From Ruminococcus sp. UNK.MGS-30 (GTDB lineage: Bacteria > Bacillota > Clostridia > Oscillospirales > Ruminococcaceae), in assembly GCA_000980705.1 (NCBI GenBank), contig LBCK01000005.1, positions 1 to 64,000 of the forward strand: a stretch of 64,000 nt of DNA, written 5' to 3'. The position numbers were made by a program, and so were the translations under genes. Positions 6,113 to 15,261 of the stretch are shown here, piece after piece. Every line of letters begins with the position of its first letter. The first letter of the stretch is position 1. Under the pieces are notes generated by a model. The model was not told the DNA's origin, did no database searches, and worked only from the letters and a program-made list of their open reading frames with translations.

Positions 6113-8922
6113 TGAAGTTAAAGAAAGTTGTAGCTGCCGGATTGTCTGTTTTATTGCTGCAAACACTGATGGAACCATCTATGCAATTTGTTGCGTTTGG
6201 AATGGACGAATCTGTAGCAATAGACAATGATGGAATCTCTTCCGATATAATGGAAGCGGATGACGAAAATTTAAATTTGGATGCACTTCCAGATGATTTA
6301 AGAAATAGGTTTTCAGAAGAACTACAAAATGCTGTGAAGTTAGATGAATCGACCTATGCTGATTTGTATAATGTCGTTACCATCAACGATGATGGCACAA
6401 AATCACTTATTGCATTTGAGGAACCCATTAAATATTTTGATGAGGATTCTAACAGTGTGCGTTTTATTGAAAACACGATTGTTCCTGCTGCGGAAGACAG
6501 AGCGGCTTATGTGAATTATGGAAATGATTATAGTGTATCTTTTCCGAAGAATATTAGTGATGGTGTTTCCCTTTCAGTAGAAGATTACTCTATTTGTATG
6601 ACTCCTCTAAACGTTTCTAATAGTGGTGAGCCACAGGCTTCTAGCAATGAAGTTGTTTATAATAGCATTTTTGATGACAGTACTGATGTACACTATTCTC
6701 TTGAGAATTCTGGAATAAAAGAAAGCATCATTGTTGATGAAATGACAGGTTGCACTTGTTATGATTTTATTCTTTCGGTGAATGGAGTAATTCCTGAAAC
6801 TACAAGCGGAACGTCTATCTCTTTCTTGGATGAAGTAAGCGGTGATTCAGTTTTCACAATTCAGCCTACGTTTATCGTAGATTCCTACAGTGGTGAATAT
6901 ACTGATGGAGAAAATCACATCACATATAATAATTACTATACTATGGAAGAGCAGGAAAATGGAACGTACTTACTTCATATGAATCTTGATGAAGATTTTC
7001 TCAATGCTGAGACAACTGTCTATCCATGCGTAATTGATCCTTCAGTTTGGGCTGTCAATTTTTTTAGTGACAGTAGCTCCTATGTGCTTCAATCAGGTGG
7101 ATCAGGGTATAGCGGCAGTCAATTGAGTGCAGGTGGTTTTAATGGATCTGGGGAGCACCTTTCCTATATAAAAGCTACTTCTGTAGAAAAATTTCGCTGG
7201 ATTGAACCAGATAGGTTAAAATCAGCAAATTTTAATGTGAAAGCAAGTTCAAGTGGCTATAGCAATTCTTGTACGATAAATTGCTATGACTCTACCACGA
7301 ATTCAGATGTTTCTGAGGTAACATATTCCGAATTAACTTCCTCTTTAGGAGCATTGCAGAGCTCTACTACTTTTACTACGCTTGGAGCAACGTATTCATT
7401 TGATGTCACTGAGCTTTTTAGAAACTGGCTTAAATTTGAACTTGGAGAAGGAGGAAAAGATCCAGCGTATGGATTCATTTTACGTGGTGCAGACAATGCG
7501 TCAACACCAGGACGTTATTTTAGTTCTACTAATTCCTCGAATACTTATTTTTATCTTGTTTATGAGGAAGGCGAAGAAATTGATGACGGCTTTTACAATA
7601 TTAAAAATGTATCTACTGGAAAATATTTGAGATACAACAGTGGTGGGCGGTTAAGTTTGTCTTCTTATTCTTCGAATAGTTGTAAATGGCAGATAATCTT
7701 GAGTAAGAGCGAAGATGGAGCAACAACTTATGGTACGTATACATTAAGACCATATAGCAATTTGAATGTTTCAATGAAAGGTGTTACGACAGGAGAATCT
7801 GTTATAACAAGTTCTACAGGAAATACTTTTAGAATTATACGTAATGAAGATGATACATTTCGGATAATGCCGGCAGGAGATAGCTATGCTTGGGTAAGTA
7901 ATGCAATTGGTATTAGTTCGAATTATGCTACCATTCAAGAATACTTGAATGACGATACGATGAAATGGACATTCGAACCGGTAGTAAACAAATATTTTTC
8001 TGAGTATTCTCCTGATGATTACAATGTAACTTCTGGAGACTATCCGACACAGTATCGAATGAATTGTTATGGATACGCATTTTGTAATATGTTATATTAT
8101 GCTGATTATTCAAAGTATACATATTATAAACAGCAACCTGGTGAATTTGCGTCAACATCAAATAAAGCAAATCGAAAAATAAATATTATTTCGAACAACC
8201 CAACTGAAAGCATGGACAATATTGTATATAACATGAAACTGGATGCATCACGGCTTGGATATACACTGACGGAATATACACCTTCTGGATCTACTGTAAA
8301 TCAATATGGATCAGATTCTAGATTAATTGCCATTGTTACAGGAAATGAAGATTATCATTATTATATGCAGCATAATGATGGTACTTGGTCTCATAAACCA
8401 GGAGAAGGCAAAGTGACAAATTGCTCTATTTCATCAACAAGTAGTGCACCGGTCTATTTAACGAATGAGAATATTCAGTCATTAGCAAATCAAGGAATGT
8501 ATGCTGGCGGAGATTTAAAGTTTTTCGTAATCACAAGAGATGCTATAGCAGATCATCCGCACGGTATAGAAAACAGTTCAACGCAGAGCACGCTTTACTA
8601 TAAGGATATTGCTGGAAGCTTTATGTTTACCGCATCAACATTGTCGTTGTCTACCAAGAATGCTTGCTTTGATTATTATGATGATGTCGATTTTTACACA
8701 TTTGTTCCAACCTCAACGAAAACCTACACATTGTCTACAACTTGTGATTCTGGGGATGATATAGATGGCATTATTTATGATTGTAATGGTAATATCATCG
8801 CTACAGCAAAGAATGTAGGACAAATCAATCGAATATTTAATGCAACAAGTGGGAAACGATATTTTATAAAGATATACAACTATGCCCACAATCCGGGTGA
8901 GTATACTGTTACAATATCGTGA
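6112..8922 (+). CDS. Large secreted protein: DNRLRE-like, ricin-like, papain-like and PPC domains
   Basis: A 936-aa exported protein. Signal peptide at residues 1-33. Region 310-480 resembles the DNRLRE/carbohydrate-binding module of wall-associated proteins (SVEKFRWIEPDRLKSANF ... FDVTELFRNWLK). Region 490-615 is beta-trefoil-like (DDGFYNIKNVSTGKYLRYN). Region 640-800 has a papain-like/NlpC-like arrangement, with NCYGYAF as the putative Cys site and DYHYYMQHNDGTWSHKPG as the putative His site, so a cysteine peptidase or amidase is likely. Residues 830-936 are a bacterial pre-peptidase C-terminal (PPC) domain. There is no LPXTG or dockerin. GGAGG lies upstream, and the ATG overlaps the stop of the truncated transposase, so expression probably depends on the IS promoter. 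The catalytic assignment is inference. Confidence 0.65.
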   Translation: MKLKKVVAAGLSVLLLQTLMEPSMQFVAFGMDESVAIDNDGISSDIMEADDENLNLDALPDDLRNRFSEELQNAVKLDESTYADLYNVVTINDDGTKSLIAFEEPIKYFDEDSNSVRFIENTIVPAAEDRAAYVNYGNDYSVSFPKNISDGVSLSVEDYSICMTPLNVSNSGEPQASSNEVVYNSIFDDSTDVHYSLENSGIKESIIVDEMTGCTCYDFILSVNGVIPETTSGTSISFLDEVSGDSVFTIQPTFIVDSYSGEYTDGENHITYNNYYTMEEQENGTYLLHMNLDEDFLNAETTVYPCVIDPSVWAVNFFSDSSSYVLQSGGSGYSGSQLSAGGFNGSGEHLSYIKATSVEKFRWIEPDRLKSANFNVKASSSGYSNSCTINCYDSTTNSDVSEVTYSELTSSLGALQSSTTFTTLGATYSFDVTELFRNWLKFELGEGGKDPAYGFILRGADNASTPGRYFSSTNSSNTYFYLVYEEGEEIDDGFYNIKNVSTGKYLRYNSGGRLSLSSYSSNSCKWQIILSKSEDGATTYGTYTLRPYSNLNVSMKGVTTGESVITSSTGNTFRIIRNEDDTFRIMPAGDSYAWVSNAIGISSNYATIQEYLNDDTMKWTFEPVVNKYFSEYSPDDYNVTSGDYPTQYRMNCYGYAFCNMLYYADYSKYTYYKQQPGEFASTSNKANRKINIISNNPTESMDNIVYNMKLDASRLGYTLTEYTPSGSTVNQYGSDSRLIAIVTGNEDYHYYMQHNDGTWSHKPGEGKVTNCSISSTSSAPVYLTNENIQSLANQGMYAGGDLKFFVITRDAIADHPHGIENSSTQSTLYYKDIAGSFMFTASTLSLSTKNACFDYYDDVDFYTFVPTSTKTYTLSTTCDSGDDIDGIIYDCNGNIIATAKNVGQINRIFNATSGKRYFIKIYNYAHNPGEYTVTIS

Positions 8923-8936
8923 TGTAAGGAGGAATT

Positions 8937-9437
8937 ATGTTGAAAGTGAAAAAATCAAAGCCCATATTAATATGTGCGATTTCGTTAGCCTTATGTGCCA
9001 TGGGTTCCTTGACAGCAGTTGCTGTCAATCACATCGGGAATGATCAAAATCAGTCTGCCACAGTGATCGCAGCAAATGAAGTATGTGCTATGGACAATGT
9101 TCAAGAAGTGGAAGATGAGGGAGACATGATGTTTGGGACATATGAGCGAAAGGAAGCAGAACTAAATGGGGAATGCTCGACAGATGCTGATCGAGTAACT
9201 GTGGAAGAAGTCGAAGAAATGATTCATAATGGAATGGATTATAGTATGATCGAAAGCAAACTTGCAGAGATTCATCCTTTTGCAGATTTTACAGGCGGTA
9301 GTGGTGTCACGATAATCGAGTATTGGCTTGACGAGACCGGCAATGACAAAATTCTTTTGATACGGGAGCAGGAAAATATTATTCATGTGGTTGATTCCTC
9401 AAATGATTCAGAGGATCTCTATGATGTGTTGATGTGA
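8937..9437 (+). CDS. Small secreted modular protein
   Basis: A 166-aa protein with a signal peptide (residues 1-30) and one copy of an unrecognised module of about 90 residues: FGTYERKEAELNG ... VTVEEVEEMI ... FADFTGGSGVTIIEYWLDETGNDKILLI. Two copies of the same module occur in the next gene, so it is a paralogue. AGGAGG precedes the ATG 14 bp after the previous stop. The fold suggests a small alpha/beta domain, possibly an inhibitor or propeptide-like partner of the upstream peptidase; that role is a guess from gene order only. I do not recognise a named family. Confidence 0.6.
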   Translation: MLKVKKSKPILICAISLALCAMGSLTAVAVNHIGNDQNQSATVIAANEVCAMDNVQEVEDEGDMMFGTYERKEAELNGECSTDADRVTVEEVEEMIHNGMDYSMIESKLAEIHPFADFTGGSGVTIIEYWLDETGNDKILLIREQENIIHVVDSSNDSEDLYDVLM

Positions 9438-9448
9438 GGTGCGTTAAT

Positions 9449-10993
9449 ATGAAAAAAGTTAGTATGAAAAAAATTGCTTTTGTAATGACAATTGCCGTGG
9501 CGGTTGCGTGGAATTTTCCTACTGCGTTGATTGCAGGTGCATCAGAGCGTGTAGGTGCTGTGGATGTTTTAGATACGACTGAAACAGCAACAACAGAGTG
9601 TGCTGTCTTAACAACAGAATCAGAATTGGAAGAAAACGAAAAGTTTTCTGGCATTTCAACAAGTACCAATGTTTCAGTTCCTGTGGAAACTACTACGGAG
9701 TGCGTTGTTACGACAAGTAATGTCGAATTTGGAGAGGATACGAAATACACAGATTCCTCTACGGAGCAACAAGAACAACTTTCCGAATTGAAAGCAAAAG
9801 GAAAGTTGTTATTCGGGGAATTTCCTCGGAAAGAGAAAGAAATTCTTGGGGAGATTGAGCAGGACTCAGCAAGAGTTACTATGGAGGATGTCAGCAACCT
9901 TCTTGCATCAGAGAATGATTTTCAGCAGGTGTATAATGGAATGCTTGCGATTGCGGGATGCCCGGATTTCATTGGTGGAAGTGGTGTGACAGACGTTGAA
10001 TTTTGGTTGAATGAAACAGGAACGGAAAAAATCTTGTTGATTTTGGAGCAGAAAGACATCATTTATGTGGATTGTTCTGAGGATGGCACAGTTGCAAATT
10101 CAGAATTGCTATATTCGGGAAAACAAGGTTCAAGCTCGATTGTAACTACAACATCCACAACTCCTGTGGAAACTACTACGGAGTGTGTTGTTACGACAAG
10201 TAATGTCGAATTTGGAGAGGATACGAAATACACAGATTCCTCTACGGAGCAACAAGAACAACTTTCCGAATTGAAAGCAAAAGGAAAGTTGTTATTCGGG
10301 GAATTTCCTCGGAAAGAGAAAGAAATTCTTGGGGAGATTGAGCAGGACTCAGCAAGAGTTACTATGGAGGATGTCAGCAACCTTCTTGCATCAGAGAATG
10401 ATTTTCAGCAGGTGTATAATGGAATGCTTGCGATTGCGGGATGCCCGGATTTCATTGGTGGAAGTGGTGTGACAGACGTTGAATTTTGGTTGAATGAAAC
10501 AGGAACGGAAAAAATCTTGTTGATTTTGGAGCAGAAAGACATCATTTATGTGGATTGTTCTGAGGATGGCACAGTTGCAAATTCAGAATTGCTATATTCG
10601 GGAAAACAAGGTCCAAGCTCGATTGTCGATAAAGCACTATTAGTTGGGAGTTATAAGGTATATAATGACATTGCAGGATTATCTACAACAACGACAGAAA
10701 ATACCTCTGTAACTACAACATCCACAACAGTTGTCAGTGTAGAAACTACTTCCACTTCATCCGAGGAAACAGCAACTACAACGCAGACAGAAGTTACAAG
10801 TGAAGAGCCTATGGAAACATCTGCTTCGGACATTACAACAACTGCTACATTTGTTACTACGTCAACAACAGAATCCAGCGGATTACCACAAACAGGTTAT
10901 CGAGTTTCTTCAAAAGATGCAGCAATGCTAGGAACTGCGTTAATTTTGATTGGTTCTGCATTGGTAAGTTATGTAAGTCGGAAACACGAATGA
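9449..10993 (+). CDS. LPQTG surface protein with duplicated module
   Basis: A 514-aa cell-wall protein. Signal peptide at residues 1-35; two modules of about 95 aa (LFGEFPRKEKEILGEIEQ ... DFIGGSGVTDVEFWLNETG) that match the module of the preceding gene; a Thr/Ser/Val-rich linker; then SSGLPQTGY, a hydrophobic helix and the basic tail SRKHE. The modules sit in a 483-bp DNA duplication that is almost perfect. GAGGTG lies upstream of the ATG at 9449; the open frame extends back to a GTG at 9434 overlapping the previous stop. Class D-type sortase encoded just downstream is the likely anchoring enzyme. Ligand or enzymatic role unknown. Confidence 0.75.
   Translation: MKKVSMKKIAFVMTIAVAVAWNFPTALIAGASERVGAVDVLDTTETATTECAVLTTESELEENEKFSGISTSTNVSVPVETTTECVVTTSNVEFGEDTKYTDSSTEQQEQLSELKAKGKLLFGEFPRKEKEILGEIEQDSARVTMEDVSNLLASENDFQQVYNGMLAIAGCPDFIGGSGVTDVEFWLNETGTEKILLILEQKDIIYVDCSEDGTVANSELLYSGKQGSSSIVTTTSTTPVETTTECVVTTSNVEFGEDTKYTDSSTEQQEQLSELKAKGKLLFGEFPRKEKEILGEIEQDSARVTMEDVSNLLASENDFQQVYNGMLAIAGCPDFIGGSGVTDVEFWLNETGTEKILLILEQKDIIYVDCSEDGTVANSELLYSGKQGPSSIVDKALLVGSYKVYNDIAGLSTTTTENTSVTTTSTTVVSVETTSTSSEETATTTQTEVTSEEPMETSASDITTTATFVTTSTTESSGLPQTGYRVSSKDAAMLGTALILIGSALVSYVSRKHE
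9681..10628 (+). repeat. 483-bp tandem duplication
   Basis: Units start at 9681 and 10164. They differ by single substitutions near each end (GAGTGC/GAGTGT; GGTTCA/GGTCCA) and by little or nothing between. The length is exactly 161 codons, so the frame is kept. This indicates a very recent duplication. Confidence 0.9.
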
Positions 10994-11016
10994 TAGAGAT
11001 TTCATTTTATGTATAA

Positions 11017-11056
11017 AGCGAAAAAGCCATGTGTGTTGAACCTTGGCTTTTTCGCT
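11017..11056 (+). terminator. Rho-independent terminator
   Basis: Perfect 13-bp stem (11017-11029 with 11044-11056, AGCGAAAAAGCCA) with a 14-nt loop directly after the LPQTG gene. The 3' arm itself contains the T-run. It ends the 6112-10993 transcript; the sortase start codon is 20 bp beyond. Confidence 0.7.
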
Positions 11057-11075
11057 AATTCAAGGAAACGTTGCT

Positions 11076-11588
11076 ATGAAATCAAAGAAAAAGGTATTAT
11101 TTTTCGGGCTACTTTTCATAACCGTTGGCATATTTATTTTATGCTTTTTTGGTTACAAGCATATCAGCCGTGAAATTCAAAAACAACAGCTTCTAAAAAC
11201 CAGCATCGTCTTGGACATTCCAAGTGCTGATATCTATGTTCCGGTAGTCGAAGGAACAGATGGCGATAATCTGCACATTGCTGCTGGGCATTTTGAAAAT
11301 ACTGGTGCAGTTGGTTCTGGAAACTTCTGTATCGCCGGTCACAACAGTACGATTTATGCGGAGATTTTCAATACGTTATCAGAGGTAGAAGTGGGGGATA
11401 AGATCTATCTTATCAATAACGATGCAAATCATACAACGTACACCTACACCGTATCGAAAATTGATATCGTAGAGCCGGAAGATACTTGGATTTTACAGGA
11501 TTACGGCGACGACCGTATCACAATTGTTACCTGTACAGATGATGGGGAAAGAAGAATGGTTGTAACGGGAATGAAAGCGGAAGAATGA
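11076..11588 (+). CDS. Class D-type sortase
   Basis: A 170-aa membrane-anchored transpeptidase. One N-terminal transmembrane helix (residues 5-27), then the sortase barrel with catalytic His in FCIAGHNSTIY, catalytic Cys in TIVTCTDDGERR and the Arg two residues after Glu. The TCTDDGE-R signature and short length fit Firmicute class D sortases. The ATG at 11076 follows AAGGA; the longer frame from 11043 would start within the terminator. It lies between genes for LPQTG proteins and presumably attaches them to peptidoglycan. A paralogue is at 54688-55197. Confidence 0.88.
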   Translation: MKSKKKVLFFGLLFITVGIFILCFFGYKHISREIQKQQLLKTSIVLDIPSADIYVPVVEGTDGDNLHIAAGHFENTGAVGSGNFCIAGHNSTIYAEIFNTLSEVEVGDKIYLINNDANHTTYTYTVSKIDIVEPEDTWILQDYGDDRITIVTCTDDGERRMVVTGMKAEE

Positions 11589-11637
11589 GCTGTGTTTATT
11601 GATACCAAGATTAAAGTAGCCAAAAAATAAAATAGAA

Positions 11638-11662
11638 ATGCAGTAAGATATTTACTGCATTA
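11638..11662. terminator. Hairpin after sortase gene
   Basis: Perfect 10-bp stem AATGCAGTAA / TTACTGCATT with a short loop and an A-rich 5' flank, 50 bp after the sortase stop. Only a weak T-run follows, so it is a possible bidirectional terminator. Nothing else is seen in the 226-bp gap except AGGAGG-type sequence before the next ATG. Confidence 0.4.
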
Positions 11663-11814
11663 TATACGAGGTGATGCAAAAAACAGATAAAAAACAGAGG
11701 TTGCACATAAGAGATCTGATTTCGATGGTTCACATCAAAAATTAGCCATTTTATGATGCAGGAAGAAAAAGATCGATTCATTTCGATCAGGTGAAAAAAT
11801 GATGGGAGGCTTAT

Positions 11815-14800
11815 ATGTCAAAGTTTAAAAGAGTAACTTCTGGACTGGTTGGGGTAGCTATGGCTGCAAGTATGTTTACCAGTATGCCATTTTCTGCTTT
11901 TGCAGAAGATGAAGCAGAAACAAATAACCAAACCTATGTGTATGATGATTATGAAGTCTCATACCAAGTAACCAACTCGTGGGGCGATACGGAAGTGGTA
12001 TCCATCACTTTGTCCAATACGGGTGACAGTACAATTGAGGATTGGATGCTGTATTTCGATCCAAATGGAGAAGTGCAGTATACGACCGATTGCCAGCAGC
12101 TGACAACATCTGATGGAATCTCGTATTTCAAAAACAGTGGTTACAATGCCGATGTCGCACCGGATTCCTCTGTGACTTTCGGCTATGCGGTGAATGATTG
12201 CGAAGCAGTTCCGGAATCCTTTACACTCTGCCAGAAAAGAGGAACCAAGACGGATGGGTATACGGTTTCATTGAATGTAAACCAGTCTTGGGGCGATTCA
12301 TTCAGCGGCGAAATCGTCATCCAAAATAACACAGACACTGCGATTGAGGCATGGGAACTGACCATTGATACAAACTTCACTATTACGGAAATCACCAACA
12401 GCTGGGCGGCAACGGTTACAGAATTGGAGCCATACAGCTATCTGTTGAAAGGAACGTATACCGGAACAGTTGCAGCAAACTCCAGCGTTTCCCTTGGCTT
12501 TATTGGTGTGAAGGATGGCGAACCGGAGATTTCAAGTTATTCCTTGACAGAAGTACAAGTAGATGCGGATTATGTAACCCTGCTGCATTGTTATGAAGAT
12601 TGGGAAAATCTTCCTGATACTGATGGAGATGGTTTGCCGGATCTTTATGAACAACTAATTGGTACAGATGCTGCAGTTGCTGATACCGATCAAGATCAAT
12701 TACCGGATGGATATGAAGTAAAAACACTAAATTCGGATCCAACCAATGCAAATTCTTTAGATGTTACACAGAATGATGGTGCCTACGACAGCGATAAAGA
12801 TGGGTTATCCAACTATGAAGAGTACACACTGGGAACAGATCCCCTTACAGCGGATTCCGATCATGATGGGCTGTCCGATGGTGACGAAGTAAATACTTAT
12901 GGTACAGATCCACTGAAATCAGATACCGATGGGGATGGTTTGTCTGACGGTGATGAAATTGCTCTTGGTTTGAATCCATTGGTGGTAGACACGAATGGAG
13001 ACGGTATTCCGGATAATGAAGAGAAATTTTCTCAAAGTAAAACTTTTGATGCTGCTGACGAAGATACAGTGGTTCAGAAAATAGATGTGGCATTTGAAGG
13101 AACAGGCTACATCAATTCAAATACCACAGTGGAAAGTGTTATGGATACCGATTGGATGTGCTCTAATGTGGTTGGTTTGATTGGCGAACCTTACGACATT
13201 TCATCGGATTCAACAATCACAGAAGGAACTATTACATTCCATGTTGATGCAGAAGCACTTGGGGAAAGCTCATTTGACGATTTGACTGTTCTGTGGTATA
13301 ATGAGGAAGAACAGCGATTTGAAGAGATGGAAACGACCCGAAATAGTGAGAATTCTACACTTTCTATTGCAATTACGCATTTTAGCAAGTATCTGATTGT
13401 GGATTGTGAGAAGTGGTATGCTGCATGGAAAGAAAATTATTATCCGGAGAGCGATGTTGACTTGCACACAGCAATTACCATAGATTGCTCCTCAAGTATG
13501 AGTTGGAATGACCCAGATAGATGCAGAGTTGATGCTGCAAAAGGGTTTGTAAATGTCATGGCAGACAATGATTTAGCTTCTGTTACATTATTTGCAAGTA
13601 ATGTAAATGACAAGCAATCTCTTAGTACTTTAACAAAGGACAAAGAATTATTGAAAGAGACGATTGATAATGTAACATCTATTGGTACAACGAACTATGA
13701 AGAAGCTCTCCAATACTCCATCAATAGCTTGGATGTGGATAATAACACATCTTCTGAAAATATTATAATTTTCCTATCTGATGGATACCCAACTAATGAT
13801 AGTGGATATAACATAGATCCAGATGATTTTGATTATTCCATTATAAATGAAGCAAAAGCTGCAGGAATTAAAATTTATACAATTGGTTTGACAGATAACG
13901 TTTGCGAAACCATTTTGGAAGAAATGGCAGAAAGAACCGGCGGCGAATATTTCTACGCCAATACCGCCAAGGAATTAGTACCATATTTCTTGAACATTAA
14001 TGTTACAGAAAAGTATGATACCGAGACGGACATAGATAACGATGGAATTCCGGATTTGTTTGAAATATACGGTATGCCAGTTGCAAATGGTCAAGTGCTG
14101 TTCAGCGATACTGAGTCGAAGGATACGAATAACGATGGAACTCTCGATAGCAATCCTAAAGATAGTGATGGTGATGGATTGAAAGATAGCGAAGAAGTCA
14201 ATGTTATGTATGTGAACGATGACACAGATGCAAAACTGGCAGCGGAATATGTTTCGGAGTACTATCCCAACATAGAAGTTAATGCGTGTGGCGGTATTTA
14301 TTTTAAGATGAATTCTGATCCGAAGAATGATGATACTGATGGAGACCTTGATTTTGATAATGCCGACCCAGATCCACTGAATTATCAGTTGAATGGATAC
14401 TTTGCTCAGAAAATGGGCGAGCTGCAGAAAGCAGCACAAGAGTATCTTGAAAATTCATATACATCATCAGAAAATGATGATTATTATGGAAGAAAAGATA
14501 TATGGCTTGCTTTTACATTTTTGCGTTGCTTCAATTCAGATTATAACTGGAATCATTCTAATTGGAATAACGCAGCTGGAACTCTCTCTGAAAGTGAATT
14601 TAATTCATTTAAAAATTTTTTGAACTCCTCGTATGAGAGTGTGTATAAATATTTTGTGAACACAACCGAGATAAATGCTGGCGACTTAGGAGAGCATATT
14701 GATTTATATCATATGTGTGCAACATTAAGTGCGTATTCATATAATAGTTTTGCTAAGGTATTAGTAGACAAAGAGTATATAGATAATTTGTGCGGATGGG

Positions 14801-15237
14801 CTGGAGATTTTCAGACATTGATGAATTCTGCATATAATAAAACGTACAACACCAATCAATATACAACGATATATGATGCATTTTATAATCAGATGGGTCG
14901 CTCTGACGATTATTTCAGTAAAGACGATTTATATGCAGATGTTGCATCACTTGGAGTAAATGATATTTTTTTAGTAAGTAGAAACGAATCTCTTCGAGAT
15001 GTGTTTAATTCATACTTTATTTACTCAAGTACAAGCGCCTATGTAAAAGATATAGCAACTGTTCTTTCTTTATCTGATATGCAAACATTCACAGAAAAAT
15101 TCACCTTTAGTTTCTTTATTACAAAGAAGATAGATCAATATGATTCAAGCTATAACATTTCTGATTCGGATATACAAAATGGTTTAAGTGCATTTGTTGC
15201 ATATCTATATGATAACTATGACTGCAAGATTAAGTAG
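11815..15237 (+). CDS. Secreted CBM-like / TSP3 / von Willebrand A protein
   Basis: An 1140-aa exported protein. Signal peptide at residues 1-31. Two beta-sandwich modules (about 40-140 and 150-248; VSYQVTNSWGDTEVVSITLS and VSLNVNQSWGDSFSGEIVI) resemble CBM2/CBM3-type cellulose-binding folds. Residues 265-405 are Ca-binding thrombospondin-3-type repeats (DTDGDGLPD, DSDHDGLSDGDE, DTDGDGLSDGDE). Residues 545-732 are a vWA domain with a MIDAS motif (DCSSS), TNYEEAL and LSDGYPTND. More TSP3 repeats follow at 735-855, then about 285 residues without a recognised fold. No LPXTG, dockerin or terminal anchor is seen, so release or non-covalent cell binding is likely. GGGAGG precedes the ATG. Probable adhesin for plant or host polymers. 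Confidence 0.75.
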   Translation: MSKFKRVTSGLVGVAMAASMFTSMPFSAFAEDEAETNNQTYVYDDYEVSYQVTNSWGDTEVVSITLSNTGDSTIEDWMLYFDPNGEVQYTTDCQQLTTSDGISYFKNSGYNADVAPDSSVTFGYAVNDCEAVPESFTLCQKRGTKTDGYTVSLNVNQSWGDSFSGEIVIQNNTDTAIEAWELTIDTNFTITEITNSWAATVTELEPYSYLLKGTYTGTVAANSSVSLGFIGVKDGEPEISSYSLTEVQVDADYVTLLHCYEDWENLPDTDGDGLPDLYEQLIGTDAAVADTDQDQLPDGYEVKTLNSDPTNANSLDVTQNDGAYDSDKDGLSNYEEYTLGTDPLTADSDHDGLSDGDEVNTYGTDPLKSDTDGDGLSDGDEIALGLNPLVVDTNGDGIPDNEEKFSQSKTFDAADEDTVVQKIDVAFEGTGYINSNTTVESVMDTDWMCSNVVGLIGEPYDISSDSTITEGTITFHVDAEALGESSFDDLTVLWYNEEEQRFEEMETTRNSENSTLSIAITHFSKYLIVDCEKWYAAWKENYYPESDVDLHTAITIDCSSSMSWNDPDRCRVDAAKGFVNVMADNDLASVTLFASNVNDKQSLSTLTKDKELLKETIDNVTSIGTTNYEEALQYSINSLDVDNNTSSENIIIFLSDGYPTNDSGYNIDPDDFDYSIINEAKAAGIKIYTIGLTDNVCETILEEMAERTGGEYFYANTAKELVPYFLNINVTEKYDTETDIDNDGIPDLFEIYGMPVANGQVLFSDTESKDTNNDGTLDSNPKDSDGDGLKDSEEVNVMYVNDDTDAKLAAEYVSEYYPNIEVNACGGIYFKMNSDPKNDDTDGDLDFDNADPDPLNYQLNGYFAQKMGELQKAAQEYLENSYTSSENDDYYGRKDIWLAFTFLRCFNSDYNWNHSNWNNAAGTLSESEFNSFKNFLNSSYESVYKYFVNTTEINAGDLGEHIDLYHMCATLSAYSYNSFAKVLVDKEYIDNLCGWAGDFQTLMNSAYNKTYNTNQYTTIYDAFYNQMGRSDDYFSKDDLYADVASLGVNDIFLVSRNESLRDVFNSYFIYSSTSAYVKDIATVLSLSDMQTFTEKFTFSFFITKKIDQYDSSYNISDSDIQNGLSAFVAYLYDNYDCKIK

Positions 15238-15261
15238 ATGCCCTTGGAGGAATTGAATCAT

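Noticed and set aside
9379..10380. Minus-strand ORFs repeated twice opposite the duplicated module
   Set aside because: They arise only because the 483-bp duplication copies the same antisense frame; the plus strand has signal peptide, LPQTG and ribosome binding site.
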